Below, in pieces: positions 22,300-32,045 of a stretch of DNA of 64,000 nucleotides; the stretch's first letter is position 1; each line of letters starts with the position of its first letter. The notes beneath the pieces are model-generated. The model saw nothing but the letters and a program-made list of their open reading frames with translations. It had not been told where the DNA came from and searched no databases. Made by a program: the position numbers and the translations under genes. This DNA comes from Macrotis lagotis (lineage: Eukaryota; Chordata; Mammalia; Peramelemorphia; Peramelidae), in assembly GCF_037893015.1 (NCBI RefSeq), contig NC_133658.1, positions 632,577,354-632,641,353 of the forward strand. The letters run 5' to 3'.

Positions 22300-22640
22300 T
22301 TACTGTATAGTCCCTTTTCTCCATATCACTGTTATCCTGATAGTCCCATGGTGTGTATATGTGTGTGGGGGGGGGGATCTAATCCCTGACTCAGCTAAAT
22401 TATCCCCAAACTTTTGGGTCAGGTTCCAAATTCTCAATTTTTCCTTATCTGTGCAGCAGATAGAAATTAGAATGCTTGCATCATCCCAAGAGAGATCAAA
22501 TTGCAGGGTTATATGTTTATGATCTTCAGAGTGATAGCCAAGTTTTTCTTTGATTTGTAAAAGATCAAATATTGAGAAAGAAACATGGACTTTAGCTGTT
22601 CTCCCTTGGGGATCTGGCATTCCCTCAGGAGTCAGATCTT
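22300..22640 (-). pseudogene. ERV gag capsid fragment
   Basis: An open stretch of about 106 codons on the - strand has the layout of an ERV1/gammaretrovirus-like capsid N-terminus. A PLRE-like motif lies just upstream, then an FS..DL..IKEKLG motif, an acidic SED, a W-D pair, an EK motif and KFGD. The capsid would form the core shell of the virus particle. The frame has no matrix part in continuity and stops after the capsid N-terminal half, followed by low-complexity sequence. It is an old, broken copy. Confidence 0.65.
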
Positions 22641-22959
22641 AACAGAGCTAGTGGAATTGGGGCTTTCAGGAGATTGAGAAGGAATAAAAAAGTCCCACTC
22701 TTTATCTAAGAAGGACTAATAAAGAGGAGTGACTGGAAGATTGTGGAACCCAGCTCATGCAGTACTGGAGCAGGTCCAGGAGACAAGTAAGAAGATATAT
22801 AAGGGGATAATTTACCCAAGAAACTACAATCTCCCTAGGAAGAATTGCTCCATTCTGGGAACATTATCCAAAAAGAGAATATCTAAATAACCAAGGAAAA
22901 TAATGCCTAAGTATTGAGGGAAGCTGCCCTATGATGCTATAGCCTTAATTAGTGGTCCA

Positions 22960-23075
22960 GACCTTGTACTATAGAATCTCACCTCCACCAGTGTACCAGG
23001 GAGGGAGAGAAGTTAACTAATTCTGCCAAGCAGAAGTTCCTAGATAGGTGTCTCTGTCTGAAAGAAATCTGCACA
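22960..23075 (-). repeat. Repeat within the ERV, copy B
   Basis: Partner of 21620-21790. It lies between the candidate 5' LTR and the gag fragment, where a retroviral leader would be. Confidence 0.55.
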
Positions 23076-23149
23076 TAAAATAAAGCAAAAATGCCCTCAA
23101 TATAATATTAGGTTTCAAGGGGGTTGACCCAAATACAGTACAGACTTAT

Positions 23150-23447
23150 GACAACTTCATGTCTTCTGGAATTAGTCATGTTGTTCCCAATCAGGGATTC
23201 AAATAATAATGTTTAGGTTGAGCATTGTGAAGAATTCACAAGACAATCTCAGCATTATGAGGGACATAAAATTGGAGTTGTTTCCTTCAAAGGAGTGAGT
23301 TAAGTTCCCTATTGGAATTCACCCTTCTCCCTCAGGAAGAAGTGGAAAGAAGGGAAGATTTTATGCAAGACTAATGTGTTATGGCCATGTGCCTTAACTG
23401 GGCAATAGGGCATAAACAATCTATGAATATTTTGCCTTCATCACCCC
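23150..23447 (-). repeat. Candidate 5' LTR of the ERV remnant
   Basis: Same-strand partner of 18550-18838. On the - strand it starts near TGATGAAGGCAAAATATTC. Its position upstream of gag fits a 5' LTR. No clear polyadenylation signal or target duplication was found. Confidence 0.5.
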
Positions 23448-23460
23448 CAAAGTGAGGATG

Positions 23461-24419
23461 GATCCTCACTGAGTTTTTGATAGTCAATCCCACCTACTCC
23501 CCAAATAGGGAGTTTATTAGGGTTTACTAGGGCTTAAATAGTTTTGACTGAAATGTCATCTCTAGCTTGTCCAATCAAAAAAAGGTAAGTCATCCCCCCA
23601 ACCCAGGATAGGGCAGCAACAACTCAAGAAGAGTCAGAGGTAACTCAAGATGGGATGGGGGTAGGGGAACTCAGAATGGGGAGAGGAAGTGGAGCATCAG
23701 ACATTCCAGTATAAGTGCCTTATCCTAAAAAAAAATTTCAAAGCAATGGAGATAGGAGTAGGGGTTATCTTGATAGGATTAAGAATATAAATCTGTTCTG
23801 AGGCTTTCTCAAAGCATCCTTTTCAATTATTAAATTTATATGGATATAACTATAGATATGGATGTAGATAGAGATAAACATAGATACAAAATAGTACCTT
23901 GATACTCAAAGGCTTCATAAATCTTCAAACCTGTTACTAGTCACATTTTGCTGAGAAAAAACTGTTTCAGCACTCCACATTTGTTTGGGACTCCTCACGC
24001 TTGTTAGAACTTGTATCACTGCCCCACAAGAGAAAATATTTCTTCTCTATGGCTAGTTCACTATTCTATTCACCCCTCTCCATGAAGAGACTCAAGGTAA
24101 CTCCAGAGAAATGCAGAACCCTAGGCTAAGCCTACTTGCTCCTTGTTTGGACCTTGATATATTCAGAGTGAATGTAAATAGCAATTGTTTGTTTTAGCCA
24201 GAATTGTTTCTGTACAAGCTTCCACTCCCAGATTCATTCTTTAAAAAATTTTGACTTTGAAAAAAGAGGACATTCTTTGCTTCAGTTCTTACTTACCTGC
24301 CTTAATCACTGAGTAGCTCTAAGAATCTTGCCCTCTCAGTTAAAGCAAATGTGACCTCATCTCTCTGTTAAAAAGCCTTAATAACTGAATGGACTATGTC
24401 TCAGTCTTATTGTGCTATG
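23461..24419. other. No gene recognised
   Basis: No conserved frame or repeat end recognised. It may include more ERV-flanking or decayed repeat sequence. Confidence 0.45.
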
Positions 24420-24606
24420 GAAAAGACCATTTCCAGTCCTCCTGATTCATATCTGACCACTGTCCCCAGGTGACTCCTGAGTAAAAAATAAAGTTGGTGA
24501 CCTTGGACAGAAAAGCCTTTACTTAAATCCAATTTAATTGTATGTCCTGGCATCACTTTCCTAATGTCACGGTCCTCTTTGAGATCAAAAGACAAAAAAA
24601 ACAACT
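24420..24606 (+). repeat. 3' half of a long CORE-SINE
   Basis: CCTCCTGATTCATATCTGACC ... GGTGACCTTGG ... CCTGGCATCACTTTCCTAATG matches the 3' parts of the elements at 31365-31680 and 51180-51488. The tRNA head is absent. Confidence 0.65.
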
Positions 24607-24835
24607 CACTATGCCAGAAACTCCTCTCAGTATAGGTAAAGTGAAATTAAATTTTATTTTTTTATGTAATTAATTGTTTTTCCATTATTTAATAATAACC
24701 CAGTAAAATATGAAAATTCTGGGGAAACTTCATGGATTATTTTTAATCACATTTCTTATGGGGAAAATTTCATTTTTCCCTACTCAGTTTTATCATTCAT
24801 TAAGAGTTTGAAATGAGCATCAAGGTACGTGGTAC

Positions 24836-24837
24836 GT

Positions 24838-24890
<53 letters not shown>
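24836..24890. repeat. (TG)n microsatellite
   Basis: About 25 TG units. Translations through it give artefactual VCVCVC strings. Confidence 0.95.
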
Positions 24891-24891
<1 letters not shown>

Positions 24892-25237
24892 TTAAAGGGC
24901 AAAATTCACTATTCACTGTGGTTCATGTTATTTATTCCATTTTAGACATTAAAAAGTTAGTTATTAGCTCATTATCACTATGTTCCTTTGACCTAACATT
25001 TGATGTCCAATTAGGAGAGATGAAGTAGTAAAGCACTAATCTCAATGAAAAAGAATTAAGGTTTGCATCTGTCACCATAGTCAACAAGCACTTGTTAAGT
25101 CCTCAATATATATCAAACACTGTGCTGGGGACAGAGATTACTGATAAAAGTATTAATAGCTTAAAGTAGCTTGCATGCTGACGCAGGAAGATAGCACTAA
25201 AAAGGGAATCCCAGAACTATTGGTGTGTTCCTTGGTT

Positions 25238-25345
25238 GGTTGGTTGGTTTTTGTCCTCCATAATCAAAGAAGATCAGGATGGCATCACTTGAGAGACAAA
25301 TTACAGTGTGTCCAACCATGACTCATACACTCTGAATATTAGTGT
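25238..25345 (+). repeat. Fragment of an unnamed interspersed repeat
   Basis: Second copy of the repeat at 1262-1335 (AGTGTGTCCAACCATG). Its first ~50 bp also resemble, in reverse, the tail of the long SINEs (TTTGTCCTCCATAATC against GA(T/A)TATGGAGGACAAA). Confidence 0.45.
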
Positions 25346-25553
25346 GAATTAATTAAATGTTTGACAAAATATAGCTACCGAAGGATGCTATAAATATCAA
25401 AATGTCCCTTGGCAGAAAAAGATTCCCCAATCCTGAACTAGATAACATATAGCTAGGATCACTAAAAAAAGAACTTTAGAGACCATTTATTCTAACTCCT
25501 TCATGTTATAGATGAATTATCTTTACCTCATACATATTAAAAGTCAAAGGCAG

Positions 25554-25703
25554 GGGCAGTTAAGTGATGCATTGGATGGAGCACCAGTCCTGGAGCTGGA
25601 AGAATCTGAGTTCAAATCCTTTCTCAGACATATAATAGTTACCTAGCTGTGTGACCTGGGGCAAGTTACTTAATCCCACTGTCTTGTTAAAAACTAAAAA
25701 AAA
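25554..25703 (+). mobile_element. MIR-core SINE
   Basis: Sense copy: GGGCAGTTAAGTGATGCATT..., GAGTTCAAATCC, 'CCTAGCTGTGTGACC' and an A-rich tail. It is flanked by AAAGTCAAAGGCAG at about 25540-25553 and 25705-25718. Confidence 0.9.
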
Positions 25704-26039
25704 AAAAGTCAAAGGCAGTCTGGATGTTGCTGCCTGTGGGGCAGGTTGGATGTGTTGGGGGTAGATCTGGAAATGTAAATATATTTTCTCTTGTTGGAGT
25801 AGAAGAGTGTTATGGAATTAAAGAGTCTGCAAGGCAGAGCTTGGCTTCTAAGACAAAGTCACCTAGTAGAAGAGAACAGTGAAGATAGTGGATTGGAACT
25901 CAGTTGTATTCTAACCTTTGCACATTTGGAAACCACTGCAGAATCAGTGAGGGATAATTAGATACAAAGCATGGGCTACTATTTTTTTCCTGCTATCTGT
26001 ATTCCCCTGCCATCTGGTAACACTCTGCATTATCTGTCT

Positions 26040-27222
26040 CAGTAGTCTCATCATGTTTATTACTTTGACTGCCTTCTAGGATCAGAACAAGCTGATGTCT
26101 CCTCTGACCAGATGATCCTGTACTTTGTTACAGGATGGACATCCTGGAGAAGTCACCTGGATTCTTTGTTGTCTGTTTCTTTAGTGGTTCTCTCAGCACC
26201 ATCTCCTCAACTGTTAACCATTTGCAGCAGTCACCTCAGATCTAATGCAATCCCACTTCCCTGAAATTTCAGAGAAGTGGGACACTTTGATTTCTAGGGT
26301 CTTGGTGTAGTCTATGGCCTGGTATGTCCAGGAATGGCCTATATCTCTTCCCTACTGGGGCCTATGATGCAGGCAGCAATAAGTATCTTTGGGATAGTTT
26401 GGGGATCTTTGCTTGAACTCTTCTACCTTGACTTTTCCTTCCCATGTGCCAACATGACTGGTGCAGTGGTAGGTCTGCTGACTGGATACATCTTGGTTTT
26501 CTGGATTGGCATCAGGAACAAGGTGAGCAGCATGACCTCAAGGACAGTCCTCCCTTCACCTACTGGCACTGCCTTCACCTCATATAGATACTTGACAGTT
26601 GTTGCTATGACCACACTGACCACAGCAGTGCCCCAAAAAATAGAATTTCAGAGGTTCTACAACCTGTCCTATTTATGGTACAATGTACACAATTCTACAG
26701 TCATTATGGTGGAACTGCTTATCAGTTTCACTAGTGGAACAAGGGATCAGTCCCCAAACCCTTGTGTTGTCATGGTGATTTGCCCTCCTGCCCATCTCCT
26801 GCTGGAACTGTATGGCCTACCAGGGTTATAGTCAAAACCCTCTTTTGTTTTTTTGGGTTTTTTTTTTGGGGGGGGGGTTTGCAAATGGGGTTAAGTGGCT
26901 TGCCCAAGGCCACACAGCTAGGTAATTATTAAGTGTCTGAGGTCAGATTTGAACCCAGGTATTCCTGACTCCAGGGCCGTAAAACCCTCTTTGGTAAGAC
27001 AGAAAATATAACAGGGAATATGAGCAATGAAATGTTGACTGACATTGGGGAAGAGGAATTGGTGGCAGTACCTGAGCAAGGTCATATCCAGGGAGCCTGT
27101 GGTCATGCCTTCATACTACATGAGATGCCACTGTGACCTGAGAGCAGAACGGAATTCATTGTCTCTGATTCTTTCTCTACCTACTGAAGGAGAAATATCT
27201 AACCTTTTAAATTATTAATAAA
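26040..27222 (+). pseudogene. SLC5A6P: SLC5A6 (sodium-dependent multivitamin transporter) retropseudogene
   Basis: SLC5A6 is the plasma-membrane Na+-coupled biotin, pantothenate and lipoate carrier. Translations here follow its C-terminal half. First comes EQADVSSDQMILYFV (about 26085-26129), then after a frameshift MDILEKSPGFFVVCFFSG and SLSTISSTVN. An open stretch at 26334-26831 holds MAYISSLLGPMMQAAISIFG, FPCANMTGAVVGLLTG and FQRFYNLSYLWYNVHNST. After a SINE insertion it resumes at about 26981 and ends GHAFILHEMPL-stop at 27136, homologous to the SMVT C-terminus. AATAAA lies at 27217-27222. It spans what are several exons in the parent gene without introns, so it is a 5'-truncated retrocopy. 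There are multiple stops and frameshifts. No long A-tail or target duplication remains. The pseudogene symbol is descriptive, not official. Confidence 0.88.
26846..26980 (-). mobile_element. MIR-core SINE inside the SLC5A6 retropseudogene
   Basis: Antisense SINE whose tRNA head is truncated (it ends at CTCCAGGGCCG). Flanked by AAAACCCTCTTT at 26834-26845 and 26981-26992. It interrupts the coding sequence before the C-terminal tail, so it post-dates the retrocopy. Confidence 0.92.
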
Positions 27223-29264
27223 ATATTATTTGTATTTTCTAATATTTTCTGAGGGCTTCTGACTCTCCTTATTCAATGTGAGCCTCTAACCCAAATTGTT
27301 TAGCATAAGGCCCTCTCAATTGTAAATTATTTCCATTGTACAAAGTAACTCTCCATTGTTATGTGTAAACTCACCAAGATAATAGCAACTGTAGCTCATC
27401 CATCTGCCCCTCCTCTAGCTTCCTACTTCTCAGTCTTCCAGAGTTGGTACAGCTACAGTCACATAGAGGGGAGCCACTCTTTGTTCATCTTTTTCACTAA
27501 CACCTTTCTGCAGAGGAAGTAGGCAAGACTCCTGCAGGTCTAAGCCCAGTCATTTCTTATGCCTGTTTTCCTATTCCTTTCCTCTTTCCCTCAGGCATTC
27601 TTATCTCAATCTTTGTTATTCAACTTGTCCTCAAGTAAATTGCTATCTCTCCAGATGTACCTCTGAATTAAAAATCTGAGCCTTTATACTTCTGGGGTAA
27701 GGCTTGAGTTTTTCACTTGAAGAACCTTCATCTTTGGGCTCTTTCTCTGAAGGCACCCCCAATATCCATAAAACAAGTACATCAGCCCCATCTTTCAGTA
27801 AACAGAAACAAGCCTTTGGCCTAGTGGGGATATCTGAGCCTGAAGACTCAATATACACCAAAGAGCCATCTTACTACATGATATACCCTCACTATACCCT
27901 GGAGCCTTGACCTCCTATCACTCACATCTTGTTGTTTTTTTGTTTTCCTGATTATTGTTGTACTTACTCATGCCTTTAAGCATAAAGGAGTCTATAAAAA
28001 AAGTAGAATCAACATATTGAACCAAGGGAAGAAGATCTTCTTCAGGGCCATTGTAAGAGGATCTCATGGGAGACTAGTTTAATTTAAAATTCTTCATTCC
28101 CCACCCAAGTCCAACTCCTTATACCAACCCAGCACCTAGGTGTTAAGTTGCTAATGACCTAGCCCAACTTAAACATAGTCCCCATGAAATACATGATTCT
28201 CCAGGCAGAAGTTGAAAAGAAGCCATAGTACCCAGGAGCTCCCACTGGTAGTAAACTTGTCTGTTTTGCTCCTGTTGCTAATCTAAAGGGTTTACTGGAC
28301 CCTGTTAGACTGATAGGAAAAGCTTCCAACACTTTATAAGAGCCAGGAGGCATAGAACAGGTTCTGACTACAAGCAAAGACAAAGCAATAACAGGGCTGG
28401 CTACCTCCTGCCCTCTAACTTATCTCAGTCTTACACCACTTCCCTAATTGATTTGCTTCTCTGTTCTATCCTCCCAGAATGTCATTCTGCCTCTTGTTGA
28501 GGCTTTTTCACATATATGTTTGTGCTGGGGAATGCAGTCTTTTACATTGCGGGGAGAAAAAGAGTCTAAGGCAGTATTGCTTCCTTAATATTCTTTGTAG
28601 TTTGATCAGTTTATAGCTTGCTACACACCCTTTTAGTATACACCTAATAAAACAGAGAAAAACTTTGCAGTATCACATTGCTCATTGATATCTATCTGCC
28701 CAGTGAATTTTGTTTTTGAGGGGGGTGTTACTCCAATGTTTTCATGAATTATTATGGACATATGTATTTTTATAGAAATTAATTAAATTTCATCAAGTTC
28801 TTTATTTCTTTGGAATATGATGAATCTGTTGGTATTGGAGAAGTCTGTCTAGTCCTTCTAGGAATGCTACTTTTTAGATCCTATTAAGGATAAACTATAA
28901 TAGTTAATTTGGGGCCTGTATAACAACAAATAAATTTAGCAGAAGAAGTTGCATAAAGAAGCAAATTTAGGTTATGCTCTTTCCCTGTCATCTTTTCCTT
29001 TTCTGAAAAATCTGTCTGCAGGATTGGATCATTCTGTCAGAAGGAAGTCTGGCATTTGCTAATAATGATTTTTTTTTTTCTGGAGGGGAAGAAATACTGT
29101 CCATTGGTTTAGTAAAATATTTATTTGAAAAACTGATCTTATAGAAGTAATTCAAACTCATAACTTTTCCCTCCTGCAATCTCCATGACCCAGTGCAAAT
29201 ATATAGGGGGAAAAATTGCCCTAATTAGCAAGAATTTATTTTCTCTACCACCTATCTACCCACC
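27223..29264. other. No gene recognised; possible decayed LTR
   Basis: Two short frames overlap head-on near 27640-27910, with no recognisable similarity. The GC-moderate part at 28000-28700 (+) ends in an AATAAA at about 28645 and could be an old LTR, but no TG...CA border, duplicate or duplication of target was found. Confidence 0.35.
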
Positions 29265-29690
29265 CCTTTCATTTTGGGGAAAGGTTGGAAGGGAAAGTCC
29301 TGTAATAAATATGCAAGGGTAAGCAAAATAAATTTCCAAATTGACCATCTCTAAGAATGAATATCTCACTTTCTATATCACTTATCTCCCAGAAGATGGG
29401 TAGCCTCTTGATTTGTTCTATTGAATTTTTATGGCCATTACATTGATCTAACTTCTTAAGTATTTTCAAAGGTGTTTGTCTACAGTGTTCTTATTATCTC
29501 CTTATTTTGTTTACTTCACTCTGTATCAGTTCATACAAGTTTTCCCAGGTTTCTCTGAACCTGTTCTTTTCAATATTTCTTACATTCATATTTCACAATT
29601 TGTTCAACCTCTCCCCAATGGATAAGCAACTACCTGGGTTTCTAATTCTTCATCACTAAAATAAAGCTTCAGTAAATATTGAAGAACAAC
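29265..29690 (-). mobile_element. Old L1 3' end
   Basis: The + strand reads like an antisense L1 3' region: CTTCACTCTGTATCAGTTCA, 'GGTTTCTAATTCTTCATCAC' and CTCCCCAATGGATAAGCAA correspond to blocks at 10690-10870 in the L1 at 10.3-17.1 kb. It is more diverged than either nearly full-length copy. Confidence 0.6.
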
Positions 29691-29814
29691 CCATCCAAAG
29701 TACTCTAGAAATTTGTATAGAACAGTGCTATATAAATATCATTATTGTTACTATTGTTGATGACAACAATAATAACAACCCCTCAAAGCCCAATTCTTGA
29801 TTCTTGGGATGGAT

Positions 29815-29848
<34 letters not shown>
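29815..29848. repeat. (TG)n microsatellite
   Basis: Nearly pure TG dinucleotides. Confidence 0.93.
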
Positions 29849-29850
<2 letters not shown>

Positions 29851-30789
29851 TGAAGTGAAGACATGACAACTTCCAATATGCAGTAATACAATACCAAAAA
29901 CAAAACCAGAAAAATTTCATCAGTTTTGTTAATCAATATCCTCAATTTTTATAGCATTGATGACCAAGGAGAACAATAATATAAAATAACTTTAATCCTA
30001 AGCTTAGATTAGATGAAATTTAGTAGCTACTAAAATCTAAGGAAAGGAAAAAGAATGTGAGGTCACTGAACATTTTTACTCCACATAACAGTAATTTTGG
30101 AAAGGTAAAAAGGCAGGTTAGTGCATGTGAGAAAAAGAAAGCAATACTCACCCCAATGTGTCACAAAGAACCTTCTTTTCATGTACCATTAGCACTAGTT
30201 CATTTCCAGATGAATAGTGCTTTTATGATGTTAGAACCCGGGTGTTTTATTTTCCCACAGTCTTTTCAAAACAATCAAATATATGCCTTCAAGTTCTCTT
30301 ATTTTTACATGTCACTAACCTTTACTGAAATCAATGCTGAGACAATGTAGACAGAAGCATTCTAGAAAGATTCTGTTAGAACCTTTAATATTTGCATTCA
30401 TTATCTCAAAATAATATTTTAGAAATGTTAGTATATATGAGCTTACATTGGTCAATGAAGGCAAAAAAACCACCAAAAGAATTGGATGTATGTCAACAAA
30501 TTTCACAAATTACAAATAACTGAAAGATATATCTTTGGCATAGGAAAATAAAATCGACAGTTATGTTATTGTTTAAAATTGTTACTCAATATAAACTTCA
30601 TTATGCCTAATAATTAAGTATAATAATTTTGTCTGATAATGAAAAAACTGCAAATAAAAAACCAAATCACAACTAATTTCGAAAATGAGATGTGCATACC
30701 TAGAATGGAATCTAAAAAGCTCTGTGAGCTTGACATTATGAATTTAATCAGACAACTATACCAAAACAGAATGATTTTTTAAAAAGTTA
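29849..30789. other. No gene recognised
   Basis: AT-rich sequence with short frames of no recognisable similarity. No repeat end identified. Confidence 0.45.
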
Positions 30790-31245
30790 TCTACTATTGA
30801 TAATCATGAAAAAGATACATTAGTGAAGGGTGTAGAACCAAGAGAACAACATACACATCGACAGTATTATGAGATGAGCAACCTTGATGGAAGCAACTCC
30901 TCTCAATAGTCCAGAGAGCTAGGACAATTGCATTTAACTGGTTATGGACTATATTATCCCCAACCAGAGAAAAACAAAACAAAACAAAATATACAGGAAA
31001 AAAAACCCCTACTAAATCTGACAAACAATTTATAAAATCTCTTATGTATCTCTTTCCCTTAATCCTAATTCCTCATGTCAAAAATTACTAATTTTCAAAC
31101 AAGCAAAAGATGTATGTACAATGCTAACCTGATTGTTCCTACTGAGGGGAAGGGGGGTGGGAAGGGAGGGTAGATGGAAAATTTATAACTTGGAAATTTG
31201 CATGTTCATATGGATGAAAATAAATGAACTTAAAAAAGAAAAAGA
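30790..31245 (+). mobile_element. L1 3' end (5'-truncated)
   Basis: Same 3' UTR type as 7515-8050: 'GAGCAACCTTGATGGAAGCA', AAACAAAACAAAACAAAAT, a G-rich block (GGGGAAGGGGGGTGGGAAG) and the A-rich end AAAATAAATGAAC. Confidence 0.75.
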
Positions 31246-31364
31246 AAAATGCATTATTCCACAGTAAATGACAGAAAGTATGAAAAACATTTTAGTACCT
31301 ACATATAGCAATATATGCAGAAATGATAGCCATAGTAAGAACTTGAAGATAAAAATTAGTACCT

Positions 31365-31680
31365 GGGCAGCTAGATGACATAGTGGATAGAGTACTGATC
31401 TTGGATTCAGGAGGACAGGAGTTTGAATACATTCTTAAACAATTGACTCTTACTAGCTGTGTGACTTTGGGCAAGTCATTTTACTCTGATTGTCTTGCAT
31501 CCAAAGTCATCTCCAGTCATCCTGATTCATATCTGACCACTGGACCCAGATGACTCTAGATGAGAAAATGAGGCTGGTGACTTAGAACCCCCTTACTCAA
31601 ATCCAATTCATGTACTTGTCCTGGCATCAACTGCCTAATGTCCTGGTTTTTTTTAAAAAATGAAGGACAAACAAAAACAA
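31365..31680 (+). mobile_element. Long CORE-SINE
   Basis: tRNA-type head GGGCAGCTAGATGACATAGT, the MIR core TAGCTGTGTGACTTTGGGCA, then a long 3' part (CATCCTGATTCATATCTGAC ... GAGGCTGGTGACTTAGAAC ... AATGAAGGACAAAC). The same family as 51180-51488. Confidence 0.8.
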
Positions 31681-32045
31681 TATGTAAAATTTCTTTAAAA
31701 CTTGGCACCCTAAAAGAATATTCCAATGAACAACTTTCAAACCTCATCATGTAACCTAAGGGCTATCAAAGATATTCAGAAAACTCTTAGAAGACAGCAT
31801 CAATATCTAGCTGTTACATGCAGTAGAAGCCATATTAATAAATTAAAGTGATAAAACAGGAAGATGTGGAAAGAAATCTAGAAACTAAGCTTATCAGAAA
31901 TTTCTACCTCCTCTTAATTCACAGTTGAAAGCAAAGAATTCAAAAATTAAGCTGATATAAGATATCAAATCAAAAAGAACAAATTAAATGATTCAACATT
32001 AGTTAAAATTTTACAAAGGAGACTTAAGGAATAAGAATAAACAGG

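Larger units (their letters stand above)
18550..23460 (-). mobile_element. Class I endogenous retrovirus remnant
   Basis: Two similar same-orientation segments about 4.6 kb apart (18550-18838 and 23150-23447) could be LTRs. Between them lies a gag-like reading frame at 22300-22640. Its capsid start resembles gammaretrovirus-like (ERV1) gag proteins. No pol or env domain could be recognised in 18840-22290, so the provirus is heavily decayed or deleted. A primer-binding site was not identified. It is not replication-competent. Confidence 0.55.

Noticed and set aside
24813-25028. Open frame rich in VCVCVC
   Set aside because: It is a translation of the (TG)n microsatellite at 24836-24890.
27643-27910. 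Head-on overlapping frames after the SLC5A6 retrocopy
   Set aside because: No similarity to the transporter or any protein I know, and no conserved start context. Likely chance.
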